From: Stercorarius parasiticus
Taxonomy: Eukaryota > Chordata > Aves > Charadriiformes > Stercorariidae
Reading direction: 5' to 3'
Assembly: GCA_013396915.1 (NCBI GenBank)
Contig: VWZL01004338.1
Location: forward strand, 146,375-210,374
DNA: 64,000 bases
The translations under genes were made by a program, and so were the position numbers. The notes under the pieces are model-generated. The model saw only the letters and a program-made list of their open reading frames with translations, ran no database searches and was not told where the DNA came from. Shown in pieces: positions 13,094 through 24,130 of the stretch. Every line of letters starts with the position of its first letter. The first letter of the stretch is position 1.

Positions 13094-13107
13094 TTCCACC
13101 CCTTATT
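13094..13107 (-). other. polypurine tract of the nested ERV-L
   Basis: On the minus strand AATAAGGGGTGGAA directly precedes the LTR start TGTCCTGG. This is the site from which plus-strand synthesis would prime, and it fixes the orientation of the element. Confidence 0.85.
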
Positions 13108-13444
13108 CCATACCATTTGCGTCATGCTCAGATTACTGTCACTTTTTCTATCAAATATATATATACACATAGATCTCTCATTCATGATTTTATCTTTATA
13201 CACCAAAGTTCATTAAGTTCATTTAGTTCATGATTGCAGGTTTTCATCTGTCATAGCAGACTCTCAGGGCAGAAAAGATGATGTAAAGTTCATTGTGGTC
13301 CATGTCCACAGGTAGTATGTCCATCCTGAAGAGTTTGCTGGACACCACTTGATGAAGCTAGCTCAGGTCTCATCACCACTATGTTATCCTGAAAAACACT
13401 TATAGAACACTGTTAGTATTATATAACAATTAACATCATACAGC
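13108..13444 (-). other. ERV-L internal 3' region without recognised env
   Basis: About 340 bp separate the integrase stop from the polypurine tract. No env-like frame is present. ERV-L lineages generally lack env, which agrees with a class III assignment. Confidence 0.6.
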
Positions 13445-14377
13445 TCAGAGTTGAGTATTTTCACCAAGGGTTAAATTTCCTTGAGGTACACACTGAATTT
13501 CTCCATTCTCCATCATCACCCACCAAGTACATCCAGGTCCTTGAGCAAAAACAGTCCCACGAATGGGTTTGCCATTGCCTGAAGTAGGAGAAACCCAAAC
13601 AGCTTTCCCCAGCATATTCCTTTCATGCACCACAGGGACCTTATCCCCTTCTATATTATGTAAAAGGTCTGATTGAGCAGGACCAGCTCGATTGATGGAT
13701 CCCCTGGTGTTAACTAACCAGGTAGCTTGTGCTAAATGCTTGTCCCAGTTTTTAAAGGTTCCACCCCCCATCGATTTCAGGGTGGTTTTTAGTAGTCCAT
13801 TGTATCGCTCAATTTTCCCAGAAGCCGGTGCATGATAGGGGATGTGATATACCCACTCAATACCATGTTCTTTTGCCCAAGCACTTATAAGATTATTTTT
13901 GAAATGAGTCCCATTGTCTGATTCAATTCTTTCTGGAGTACCATGTCGCCACAAGACTTGCCTTTCAAGGCCCAGGATGGTATTTCGGGCAGTAGCATGG
14001 GGTACGGCATAGGTTTCCAACCATCCAGTGCTTGCTTCTACCATTGTAAGCACGTAACGTTTACCCTGACGTGTTTGAGGGAGTGTGATATAGTCAATTT
14101 GCCAAGCCTCCCCATACTTATATTTCAGCCATCGTCCCCCATACCACGAAGGTTTTAACCTTTTAGCTTGTTTGATTTCGGCGCATGTTTCACAGTTGTG
14201 GATAACCTGCGCAATAGCGTCCATGGTTAAATCCACCCCTCGGTCACAAGCCCATTTGTATGTTGCATCCCTTCCTTGATGACCTGAAGTGTCATGGGCC
14301 CACCGAGCTAAAAAGACCGGGATAAATACCTGTAAGCCACCGTAAGAAACCACAAGATCATCCATGAGCAGCCTCAA
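13445..14377 (-). pseudogene. ERV-L-like integrase, open frame of 310 codons
   Basis: C-terminal Pol part encoding a retroviral integrase, which inserts viral DNA into host chromosomes. The N-terminal zinc site is present as H28/H33 (HDTSGH) and C62/C65 (NCETC). The catalytic triad is D95 (WQIDYI), D154 (ESDNGTHF) and E190 (GKIERYNG), with exact D-35-E spacing. A C-terminal domain follows to a natural stop at 13445. The frame is closed upstream by a TGA, and no ATG is expected because integrase is cut from a polyprotein. Motifs such as HGIEWVYHIPYH and ERYNGLLK point to class III (ERV-L-like) elements. The domain is unbroken, but protease, RT and the 5' LTR are missing, so the element cannot replicate by itself. 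Confidence 0.9.
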
Positions 14378-14540
14378 ATATGGTCAAGGCCAAGTGTGAG
14401 CAGCTGCTGGTATAACCGGGGGGGGGGGTAACCAGTCCCAAATCCTACCTTGTTCTCTGGGTTGTATCCTTACAAATTGGTCTAAATTTGGATCCGATCC
14501 AATGACAAAAGATAAAATGAAGCAATACTGACTGCAATCA
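14378..14540 (-). pseudogene. ERV-L pol remnant upstream of integrase
   Basis: Minus-strand sequence just upstream of the integrase frame still reads as Pol-like peptide (for example QPREQGRIWDWLPPP) but in a shifted frame. A homopolymer G run of ten or more lies at about 14420-14430. The right limit of the ERV-L remnant is somewhere at 14500-14600. No second LTR and no matching target duplication were found there. Confidence 0.5.
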
Positions 14541-14599
14541 GTGGTGGCCACAATATTGATTGGATGATGAGGAAAAGCAGCCAGAAAGTGGGTCTTTTG

Positions 14600-15365
14600 A
14601 ATTTTAATACTATTTTACAATTGGGGTTTTTTTTGTAAACGATCAGGGAAGTGAGATGAAATGTGAAATCAAAGAGGATCATGTTATGCCGTGTATTAGA
14701 ACTAAAGAAAAGTGGGGTGTTCAATGTTTCAAAGCCCTATCCTAGCCCAGACCTCAAGGATGTTCAATTATTAGTGCCCTCTGCCCCACCACCGTATAAC
14801 CCATCGGTGTATAGTTTGTTTGTAAACCAGTGGTCACCAGGACAGGGAATTAGGTCCGGTGCTCCTGCAGGGGAAAGTTGTAGTGTCTCCCTGAGTTCAG
14901 CGGTTTCAGGAATCTCATCATCTCCTGTGAACAATTTGGCCAATTACAGATCTGGATCCTGATGATGAGACTAACCGAAAGATGTTCAGTATGTTGTTTA
15001 TAGGACAGTCAGCCCTAATGTTAGGAAGAAATTGCAGAGAACAGAGAGAACTAGGGGGATGCCAATCTCCCAGTTAATTGAAATAGCTTATAAGGTCTAT
15101 AATAACAGTGAAGAAATAAAAGAGAAAAAAGAACAAGGGAAGTTGAAGCTGCAAGCCTCACTTTTAGCAGCAGCAATAGCAGAGGAAAGAGAGAGAGGCC
15201 AAAGCAAGAATGGAAGTTTAGAGAATAGGGGAAGGGGATGAGGGGGAGAAAGAAGCAGACCCCTTCAGGCCCAACCAGTGTGCAAAATGTAAGAGGATGG
15301 ATGACTGGAAAAACGAGTGGCCATTGAAAATTAGGGAATGTGACGAGAGAAAAAGAGGACATAAT
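14600..15365 (+). pseudogene. class I ERV gag remnant
   Basis: Broken gag, the structural polyprotein. The block at 14663-14962 contains adjoining late-domain motifs PSAP and PPPY (PSAPPPY, 14777-14797), which in functional gag recruit TSG101 and NEDD4-type ligases for budding. The block at 15032-15241 looks like a capsid C-terminus with a charged helix rich in E, K and R. A degenerate zinc-knuckle-like CAKC lies near 15283. Several stops and frameshifts separate these parts, and the matrix N-terminus is missing or unrecognisable beside the ERV-L junction. Confidence 0.75.
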
Positions 15366-15399
15366 GACTTGATTATGCTAGGTAACACAGATTCAGAAT

Positions 15400-15640
15400 A
15401 ATGGGGACCTGGGGATGCTATTCCAAACTCTCCAGTTGATCCCCTGGTTCCAATGAAGCTGGCAAAAGAGACAATTGATTTTCTATTAGATAGCGGCACC
15501 ACACAGTGATAACTAATTGCAAAGGAACACTTATTAAGACTAATGCCCTGATCCAGGGAATTACAGGCCAGCAAACTCTGCAATCCTTTCTGCAACAAAA
15601 GGTCTTAACAACAAGTATTTAAAAACAGTCCCACGGTATT
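15400..15640 (+). pseudogene. class I ERV protease remnant
   Basis: The aspartic protease active-site signature LLDSGTT lies at about 15483-15503 (Asp codon 15489-15491). The frame runs from DPLVPMKLAKETIDF to this motif and then stops shortly after. The flap region and second half are not clear. Confidence 0.65.
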
Positions 15641-16320
15641 TGGAAATGCACTAGCCACAGACTTAAATAAGTGGCCAAATTTAAATGAAGGAACCTTGCT
15701 GCAATGTGCCAATAACTTATTGCTGGGGGCCCCAACAAAAGAAAAGTGTACCCAATTAAGTATTGATCTGTTAAATTATTTAGGAATGGCTGGATGCCGG
15801 GTGTCTCAGAAGAAGGCTCAAATAGACCAACGGGAAGTACAGTATTTGGGATTTGATATTTCCTAAATCCAGAGCACACAGGTCCTGACCTGAAAGAAGC
15901 CATGTGCCAAATAGCTGTCCCCAGAACGAAGAAACCACTGTGAGGATTTCTAGGAATGGCAGGGTTCTGCCAGATCTGGATTCCAAATTTTGTACTAATG
16001 GCAAAAGCCCTTTATGAAGCCACAAAAGGGCCAGAGAATGTTTTATAATGGACTGCTGAGTGTCATAAAGGATTTGATGGCATCAAAAAGGCCCTGATAT
16101 TGGCCCTGGCTCTAGGACTGCCAAATATGGAAAAACCCTTCCAACTTTTCATGCATGAGCGAAGGGGGTTGGCTGTAGGGATAATGACTCAGATGTTAGG
16201 GAGCTGGAAAAGACCAGTAGCCAAAGAGTGGGACGAAACCAGTAAAGGATGGCTGGTGTGCCTACGAGCATGTAGTAGCAACAGCATTACTAGTCCAGGA
16301 AGCCAGGATTGAATAGTGTG
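15641..16320 (+). pseudogene. class I ERV reverse transcriptase remnant
   Basis: The palm end and connection region of a gammaretrovirus-like RT. The catalytic YxDD box is replaced by CANN (codons 15705-15716), followed by LLLGAPT. After it come QKKAQIDQREVQYLGFDIS, typical of the RT thumb, and at about 16094-16225 the connection segment LGLPNMEKPFQLFMHE with LGSWKRPVA. The finger half of RT is missing and several stops break the rest. RNase H is not found. Confidence 0.85.
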
Positions 16321-16379
16321 AAGGTGCCCTCCGTGCTGTGCAAATAACCCCAAAATCCAACTGAAACCTCCACTGGGAG

Positions 16380-17160
16380 AAACAAAGAGAGGAATGCAGC
16401 CCAGACAAAACCAGCAAACAGACTTTTCAGAATTTCCCAGAAGATTCCATCCGTATCTATTGGTGATAAAGGATACTTTCACTGGATGGCCAGAGGCCTT
16501 TCCTCATCAAACCAACAAAGCCAGGCAAGTGGTAAAGATCCTTTTGAAAGAAATAATCCCCCAATTTAGGATACCAGAGGAACTTTCCTCAGACAACGGT
16601 CCTTGTTTTGTGTCGGAAATAGTCCAAGGAGTGGCAAAAGCCTTAAATTCTAAATGGGATCTACATAAAACCTGGAGGCCACAGTCTAGTGGTTAGGTGG
16701 AAAGGATAAACCAAACGTTAAAGAGACAATTAGATAAGATAAGTCAGGAAACTCACGTAAAATTGTTAGAGATACTGCCAATAGCGCTCTTGAGGATTAG
16801 AATAGCCCCTAGGGCCAGGGAGGGTGTTAGCCCATCTGAACTATTATATGGTAGGCCATACTCTGTGAACTAACTGGTGACTGAAGGGAGCCAAATGCAT
16901 GTAAAAGGTGAAAATTGGGTAGGAGAGCATTTTTTGTCTTTGGCCACTGCGTTATCTTCTCTCCACAGGTATGTTCAAGAATGGTTGTCTCTGCCTCTGG
17001 ATGTTCCAGTACATCCTTTCCGACCCACGGATTGAGTGCTGATCCGGACTTGGAAAGACAAACCCTTAAAGAAGGCGTGGAAAGGACCACATGAGGTACT
17101 TCTAACCACACAGACAGCAGTTAAAGTAGATGGAATTAAATCCTAGATTGATCACACCCA
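16380..17160 (+). pseudogene. class I ERV integrase remnant
   Basis: Integrase catalytic core and C-terminus in the gammaretroviral style. The triad is still readable: D (16421-16423, QTDFSEF), D (16592-16594, SSDNGPCF) and E (16700-16702, VERINQTLK), with D-35-E spacing. A TAG stop lies two codons before the glutamate. The C-terminal TTQTAVKVDG block at about 17100-17140 matches the gammaretroviral GPY/F-type domain and is also followed by a stop. The N-terminal zinc domain is absent. Confidence 0.85.
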
Positions 17161-17277
17161 GATAAAAGCTGCACCCAAAGCAGATGACCAGAGCACCTCT
17201 CCAAAGGCAGGTCCAATGAAGGAATCATGACAAGTTGAACCACTGTGCGATCTACGGTTGTGGTCCAAAAGGCAGAA

Positions 17278-18445
17278 ATGAAGAATTTTTGGCTCCTGCT
17301 AATTTCACTGTTCATAATGACCAATCAGAGTAACATGTACTCACTCATGAGTCATGAATGGAATAGGAGAGAAAACATTTGGAAAAATTTAGCCAGAAGT
17401 GTGGCAAAATCTATTGACTTTTGTTTAATGGGGGGAGAATCAGTTGAACATGTATTTACATCCTGTGCCATAGGCATACCTACATCCTTACAGGTACTAA
17501 AGAATTACATGTACCTAGCCCACCTTGATTTAACTAACACCTATCAGAGTATGTATAGTTGGGGAAATATAACTCTCAGAAAAAATAGATGATACACTTA
17601 AAAGCCAGATGTACATTCCTGGCAGAAAGGCGTGTAACATTTACAGACTGCCTGAAAAACTGTGAAAACTTAACTCATTCCTACCCTCATATCAGGTGTA
17701 ACTTTATGGACCAAATGCCTTATGGAAATGGACATACTAAATTACCTCTGGGGTGATTTTTGTTATGTGGTCGTGAAACCTTCATCTATATCCCGGCTAA
17801 TGCTACAGGGCGTCCCTGCACCATGGGAAAATTAACTATACTTATGTCCTCTAAAGGAGACCTAGTTGAGGAAGTTATAGGAAAAGGCAGCTGACAGAAA
17901 AGAGAAACCAAACTGTTGCCTTCAGATTGTAATTCTGAGGTAACTCTTTTCAGTCCAGGAGAGATAAGTGCTGCCGCCTTTATCATACAGGAGTAGGTGT
18001 AGCTAAGAATTATCATATGATCAAACGCCTTATCTGCGCAATAGTAAAAGGTATAAACTTTACCTCACAAGAACTAGCAACCTTAAGTGGAGAAATGGCC
18101 GAGCTACGAGAAGCCACCCTTGAAAACAGAGCAGCCACAACCTTCTTAACCTTCTGTTAAGACATAATCACGAATGTGAGGAATTCAAAGGAATGTGCTG
18201 TTTTAATCTGTCAGACGATTCATGAGTAGAAGAAAAGATTGGGCAATTACACACATTAGTCCAAGAAATAAAACAAAACACCAGAGCTGATTTTTTGTAA
18301 TTAACCTCATGACTGCCAAACTTTGAATGGCTAAAACTGTTTATGATGGGTATACTCTGGCTTGTTACAATAGTATGTTGCTGTGTAATATGACTTCTCC
18401 CAACCTGAAATGGACTATGTAAGTCAATCTTTACCAGACCTGTCA
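17278..18445 (+). pseudogene. class I ERV env remnant
   Basis: A degraded envelope gene. The open start at 17278-17592 has a hydrophobic leader (residues 4-15 of the frame) and a surface-subunit segment with DFCLMGGES and FTSCAIGIPT. Later parts are broken by many stops. In the transmembrane subunit a CX6CC motif is readable at 18175-18201, followed in the same frame by FNLSD and then a stop. A hydrophobic stretch at about 18300-18400 may be the membrane anchor. Several frames would be needed to encode the gene, so it is a dead copy. Confidence 0.75.
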
Positions 18446-18560
18446 ATCATGATAACCAGAAGAGACAACAGTTATAGGGACAATATGGATTGTTTTATGG
18501 AGCTGGCAAAAATCCAAAAAGGTGAGAGCTGTGGGATTTCTGGATAAGGCCCATACCGTC

Positions 18561-18573
18561 AAAGGGGGGAATT
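18561..18573 (+). other. polypurine tract of the class I ERV
   Basis: AAAGGGGGGAA followed by TT directly precedes the 3' LTR start TGTAGTCGCATGG at 18574. Confidence 0.85.
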
Positions 18574-18932
18574 TGTAGTCGCATGGGTGGATAAGTCTGT
18601 GGATGGATGGGTGGATAGATGGATGAGTGTGTCCATGGATGGACGAATACAAGGGATGATGGGTGGAAGTGGAGTCACAGAGCAATTAACCATACTAGAA
18701 AACAGAGTATTTACCTACAAGATTAGAAAGTAGACAGAACAATCACTTATAAGAATAGACAATAGTTTGGAAGGGAGCAAGTGCCAACTTTACCTGTTTC
18801 CAGCAACCTAAAGTAACCTAAGCCAGGTATCTTTCTGCACAGAACTGAAAAAAGTTTCAAACATGGACTCTCAGCTCTGTGTTTGGTAATTGACTGCTAC
18901 GCACTGGGCTCGAACCCTGTTGAGGGACAACA
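18574..18932 (+). repeat. 3' LTR of the class I ERV, internally deleted
   Basis: Starts TGTAGTCGCATGGG and ends GAGGGACAACA, paralleling the 5' LTR. It is 359 bp against 535 bp. Roughly 210 bp corresponding to about 11718-11930 of the 5' LTR, including the TATA box, are missing. The polyadenylation signal has decayed from AATAAA to AAAAAA near 18848. An extra segment of about 33 bp (about 18884-18916) is absent from the 5' copy. Confidence 0.9.
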
Positions 18933-18936
18933 GCTG
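18933..18936. repeat. target-site duplication, right copy (GCTG)
   Basis: GCTG directly follows the 3' LTR end and matches 11477-11480. Confidence 0.85.
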
Positions 18937-21900
18937 CGCCTGAGTTAAAATAGCACTTTCAAATGAAATAATAAAACACCTATTCAGATAAAGAAGAAAT
19001 GAAATCTTACAGTCTCGCAGAATTAATTTTTAATTCTTTGCTACATCAAAACAATCTGTCCAAAAAAAATTATCTTCTTCATCAGAAAATATTTTTTTCT
19101 GAACATTTCTGTCACCTTTTAAGGAGAACTTAGGAGGAGGTAAACTCTGAAAAGCTTTCTCATGGGAAAAAGTCAAGGGATCATTTATGACAACTGCATT
19201 AAACATTAGAGGTATGTACCACTGACCTGAGCATCAGTGTAAACATCCCCCTTCTCTGGGGTATCCCAGAGGGCATGGTTTTCTGGGCCGAGCTGCCAAA
19301 TACCTTTTGTGTTTGTTTAGGCAAAAATGCTGTTTTCATACGCCTCCTGGAGATGTTTCAAACATCATTTATTTCCCCCCCCCCTAAAGCGATTGGACCC
19401 AGTTTGGCACGTTGTCAGCCCAAACTGAAGTGTTTCATTCCAGTGGGTGGCCCAGGCTGTGCCCAGTTCGGCCCCTGCCTGCCTTGCCGGGGCCAGTTGC
19501 CCTTCTGCACCCCCCTTCTCTTTCTGAGACTGTTGACAGAGACCGAGCCTGTGGTTTAGACATAGTAAAGCAATTACGAGGTGACACAGACACCTATGTG
19601 TCTGTGCAAATTGTAGGGTGTTGCTCTGTGTGCGCCACACCCGGAATATGGTCCTTCATCCGCCACACATATAACCTTCCTGCTGGGAACAAAATTACAT
19701 TTGCAATAAATTCAGGGAAAACAAAGTTGAGGTGGTAGGAAACAAATATTTTTCAGAAAGGAAGTACATTAGAACCTCTTTTTGGCACCTGAAAAGCTGT
19801 GCTGTGCCTGCTCATTATTCCAAGAACCTTTGCAAGCTCTGGACTGTCTCAGAAGAAACTAATGATGTTTATTTCTCCTTATCGTGGTCTTTCCGCTCTG
19901 GGGAGGGCCACAGTGCAGTCACCCTTTGTCAGAGAAAAACCAGAACTTCGTCATTCAGATCTGTTTTCCTTGGAAGACCTGCCAGGGGCCCCACTGCTCC
20001 CGTCACCCACTGCCTGCTCTGACGCTGCCCGCTGTGCATTGCCAATGCAGGCAGCTCCACTTCTTGCTGCGGGTTCCGTGACCCTGGAGTGAGTTTGGAG
20101 GAAATCAAAATTTGCACCAGCGTTGTGTGCCGGATCAGATAACCTAATGAGAGGTCTTGAGTCTTCCTGTGAGCTTTACCTGCCCTTAGCCCCAGGACCA
20201 CTGCCATATAAAACACTGCTGCTTTTGCTTCCTAACAGCCAGCTGGCCTCAGCCAGCACAGCCCAAATCTTGCATGTGTGGATGGGGATGAGTATTTTTA
20301 GGTTGGCTGATTGCAAAAGTCATCTCTACATGAATTTTTCTGACCACCTGCCACTCTTTTTCTTCGGGGATGCAGACGTCTCAGTTGCCCTCACCAATGA
20401 CTGAAGTTGCTTGAGAAAGATAAATACTCAAAGGTCACAGTATCCTCTCAGTATGTGTCATTTGCTCCATGGCATCAAATGGTTCCTATACTGGAAATTT
20501 TGTTGTAGTAGTGGTTTTGAAGAGACGGTGGAAGTACCAGTAGGAATTTGCATTCGGTTAACTTCAAAAGTAGGATCTGTCTCAAAACACTGGCTGGGGT
20601 AATACACAATTTTTAAACCAAGTCTGTATGCGTTTATGTAACACACTAACCTACTAGAGAGTGTATCTAGCACTTAAGAATGTCAAAGCAAAGCAGGAAC
20701 GATTAAAACTTAAAGATAAGCTAATCCCATGCAACTAGTAATCGAAGGTACATGTGCTGGTAATATAGCTCTTATTCTGGAAACACAGTAGCTAGCAAAG
20801 GGATATTTATTTATCGAAAAAGAACCGTGAGAATGCTAGGGGGGTGAATTTTAGACCTCTTGTTAAAATTTTCAAGATTGAACGAATAGTCTCCCTCCCC
20901 CATATTTGGCAAAATTACAGTTCTCCGGGGCCCCATAATAAGTTATGTTTATTTTTTATTCTTTATTTTCTTCGGGAGACAAGTGATAGTTAAGCGCAAT
21001 AATTCTATTTTCTGTCTATGGCAAGCTGTACTTTGTGTGCCTTGCTGGGACAGTCCTTTGGGTAAGGCTTTTTACAAGGATCAGAATTAGTAAACACAGG
21101 GAGGAAGTTTTCATGCTGGAGTCCTCCTCAGCTCTGCTACTGATCCCAAGTGCACACTGTCATCCACAGGCTTGGCTGCTCTTTCTGTGCTTGTGCTGAT
21201 CTGCTGGGTGGACCTTGAGTGGACCCTCCCCCTTCCCTTCCCCATTTCTGTAATTCATGAAAGCGGGGTGATGCTAAATGGCTGACACGGTGTTCTGACT
21301 TCGTGGACGTTGCTCCCTGATGGTTCTTCCAGGAGGCCTGTCTTTGGCTGAGGAAGAAGGGGAAAAGCTGTAGTTTAGGATTTAGTCTTTGGTTTTCCTT
21401 TACTCTCTTCAGCAATGCATGATGAGTGTTTTTCTAACAGTTATCTTTCGATGATTTGAATAGAGCTGCTCTTACAGTAAATCATGCCAGGGAGTTTAAC
21501 ATCCCTGCCCCCACATATTGTAAAGGATTTGTCCTCTTCTATGATGGAAAGAGGTTAACTGTAGCTGCAACAACTTGCGTGGTATGTCTGTTCCCCTCAA
21601 ATGCTCTCTGCTTAGACAAACATGAAAATATAAAAATATTCTTTTATTTTATTATTCATTTTCTTCCTTCTGGTTCATCTACCAAGAGCCCAGAATATGG
21701 TTGCAACATGCTGTAACCAAATTACTTTTCCTACAGGGCAGAAGAGAAAGCTGGGATTCAGTCTCTTGCCACCAACAACCTTTGTACGTGCTTTATCTGA
21801 TATGAAAACTGTAATGTCAGACCTGCCCTACTTTTCCTTGTCTACCTAAAAATCTGTAATCTCGCTTCAGACGCTACAGGGATCAGAGGAAACCTATGGG

Positions 21901-23790
21901 CAGACCTGAAGTTTTTTACTCATACAAATCTTGGACTTCCCTTTGCTGCCACCTTCATGTTAGGGGGGAAGAAGGCAACTCCATTCTCCTGCATTGCTCC
22001 AGCTCTCACACTGGGACCTTCCTCGTGTTGTCCATCATGCTTACTGCTCTGAGCTCCTGGGAACACCCTTGTAGCTTCAGTTGCTTCCACTCTTTTACAT
22101 CTGAGGGGCTGAAATGGGTACTTTCTGCCATGGTTCATGGTAGCTTTGCTTCCTGCTCAGCTTTTATCCATTGTTGTAGCAGGATCCCAACAAATTAACA
22201 TGGATTGAGGATCTTCAGTCCTGGTTCTAGACCCAGTAGAACAAACTCAGACCCAGCATACAGACCACCAGGTGAGCAGATCTCATTCTTAGACCTGCCT
22301 CAATTGATGCAGGTGGATGTACGTTACTGCAGTTGGAACAGAGGCTTGCAGATGATGGAAAATAAGTGTATGACAGCAGACCAAAGGAAGTCGTGTTCTC
22401 CTTGGTGCAGCTCATAGTAAAGTCACTGGGTCACTCTGTAGATGAGAAGGCTTTCTTCACAATCAAGGAGCGAATCAGTCTTTTTATGGTGATTCATCCA
22501 ATGCCCCCTTAACTATGATTTGTACAAATTGTGAGATATGATTCTTTTTTCTCCCATGAGTCTGAAGGGAGCCTGGTGGCAGTGAGCTCAGATAAAATGT
22601 TCCAATCCCACACCAGAGGGGATGTCCAGGGGGAAGATGACAAGGTGAGTTTTGGGATACTGATTATATCCCATGTGGCAAATAAGGTTTTATTTTATGT
22701 TTGGATTAGTTACTTCCTGAAGGAGAAACTCTAAGGAAAGATGAGCATATTTTGAAGTGCTGTATCTGTCAGACACAAAGCTGAATGGGAGTAGAAAATG
22801 TAGAGAAATTAAATTCAAAAGAAGCATGTTCTTTTAGGAAAATCAAAAGAAGCCAATTGTTTTAGCGGTTAATTTGTGACAGCCACGTAGAAGCAAGCCC
22901 TGGAAATAAGGCAGCCTGTTAGCAGGCAGGGGTGGGCATTGGGACCTGTGGCAATCAAAGAGTCGCTGAAATGAAAGATATTCACCTCCCTGCCTTGGCT
23001 TCATGTGGCCAGGCACAGCTAGGGCTCAACACAGGGATGGAACAGGGGGCAACTTTCATCCTTGTAGGGGATTCCTCTGGGTCAAGAAAGACAGGAGGTG
23101 ACAGAAATATTGTTAAAAAGAAGCTTGCTCTGTTTCTGTTTGTAATATAACTCTTTGGATTATATGGTCGTTCGCTGACACCAGAGTAATTAAAAAGCAG
23201 AGACTTAGAGAAAAGGCTTGAAACTGAATAAATATTGTAAAATGGGTTTGGTGTCCTCTGGTTAAGCAAATAAGAGTTATCCTGGCCAAAAATGCAAATA
23301 AAAATGATACCCCAGCTGGTAGTGCTGACGAGTGCTCAAAGTAAATCTGGTTAGCCCTGAAATTTCAACAGTATTTTGTGATTTTCTCTCTGAACACATA
23401 ACACTTCAGGAGAAGGAACAAAAGGGTGAGCAATTAAGGACATAATTTAAGGTGTAAGGGTTTGGTTTTGTTTTAATCAATGAAACCCACTTTTGGCTGG
23501 TGGCATGTCACCCTGTCTTCCAAAGAACTGCAGAAAAGCACCTGGCCTTCCCCAAAAGGAACAGGTTCTGGTCATGCACCGCCGCCGTGCCACAGTTCAG
23601 CGGAGAGCTCAGAACAGGTGCCATGTCTTCTTCTGGCACTGTAAGAAGACAAAGCAAAACCAAAGAACCCCCAAAATATCATCCCAAAGAATAGAAGAAA
23701 AAAAAAAGAAAAAGAAAAGAGGAAATTAACTTGAGGTTTGTTGGGTGTAGAGCGGTTGTGCTTGTACTCTGACGTACCCATCGAATTTAG
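18937..23790. other. spacer without recognised gene
   Basis: No exon series or repeat family was identified. The stretch at 19270-20220 is moderately GC-rich with overlapping chance frames on both strands. A perfect 9-bp inverted repeat with a 4-base loop lies at 19585-19606. Purine-rich low complexity occurs at 23690-23725. Confidence 0.45.
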
Positions 23791-23794
23791 GAGG

Positions 23795-24130
23795 GCCGCT
23801 CTGCAGGCTCGGCTCGCGGGCGGGTGGAAATAAAGGGTCCTGCTCGCAGGGAAGCCGCAGCTGGTGGTGCTCAATCCCTGCCGTTTCCTGCCATCTAGTG
23901 GTCTACCAAAACAGTAGTCTTCTGCCCAACATCTGAACGGCGTTTAGAACGTGGTGGGAAGAGCGGGAGGATGCTGTGTGCTCAGGGGAGAGGACAGCGG
24001 GAGGCGGTAAGCCTTCTGCCCCTGCGCAGCCAAGCCACCGCAGCGCTCCTGCCTCCTCCCCCCCGCTCCCCTCTTGCCCTCTCTTCTTTCTTCTCTTCAG
24101 AAGATGGCCGGGTGCCAGAGGTTTTGGTCC
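23795..24130. promoter_or_regulatory. small CpG-rich patch with a CTCF-like motif
   Basis: CpG dinucleotides are dense compared with the surrounding AT-rich DNA, for example around 23795-23825, 23935-24010 and 24025-24065. Within it, the minus strand reads CCACTAGATGGC at 23890-23901, an exact match to the CTCF core consensus CCASYAGRKGGC. It could be a promoter, an insulator or a remnant island. No gene start could be tied to it. Confidence 0.4.

Larger units (their letters stand above)
11477..18936 (+). mobile_element. class I (gammaretrovirus-like) endogenous retrovirus, defective, with a nested ERV-L
   Basis: A plus-strand provirus bounded by two related LTRs (11481-12015 and 18574-18932) and a 4-bp GCTG duplication. 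Internal order is leader, gag, protease, RT, integrase, env and polypurine tract. A minus-strand class III element is inserted in the leader/gag region. Every gene is interrupted by stops or frameshifts, and RNase H with the integrase N-terminus appears to be deleted. The RT connection and integrase C-terminus read like gammaretroviral Pol. The Env transmembrane segment looks closer to the alpharetroviral/avian gamma-type Env pattern. It is an old, non-functional copy. Confidence 0.92.

Noticed and set aside
12758..13216. Plus-strand open frame of 152 codons
   Set aside because: Antisense to the ERV-L LTR and polypurine tract.
15051..15598. Minus-strand frames opposite the class I gag and protease
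   Set aside because: Antisense to recognisable Gag and protease fragments.
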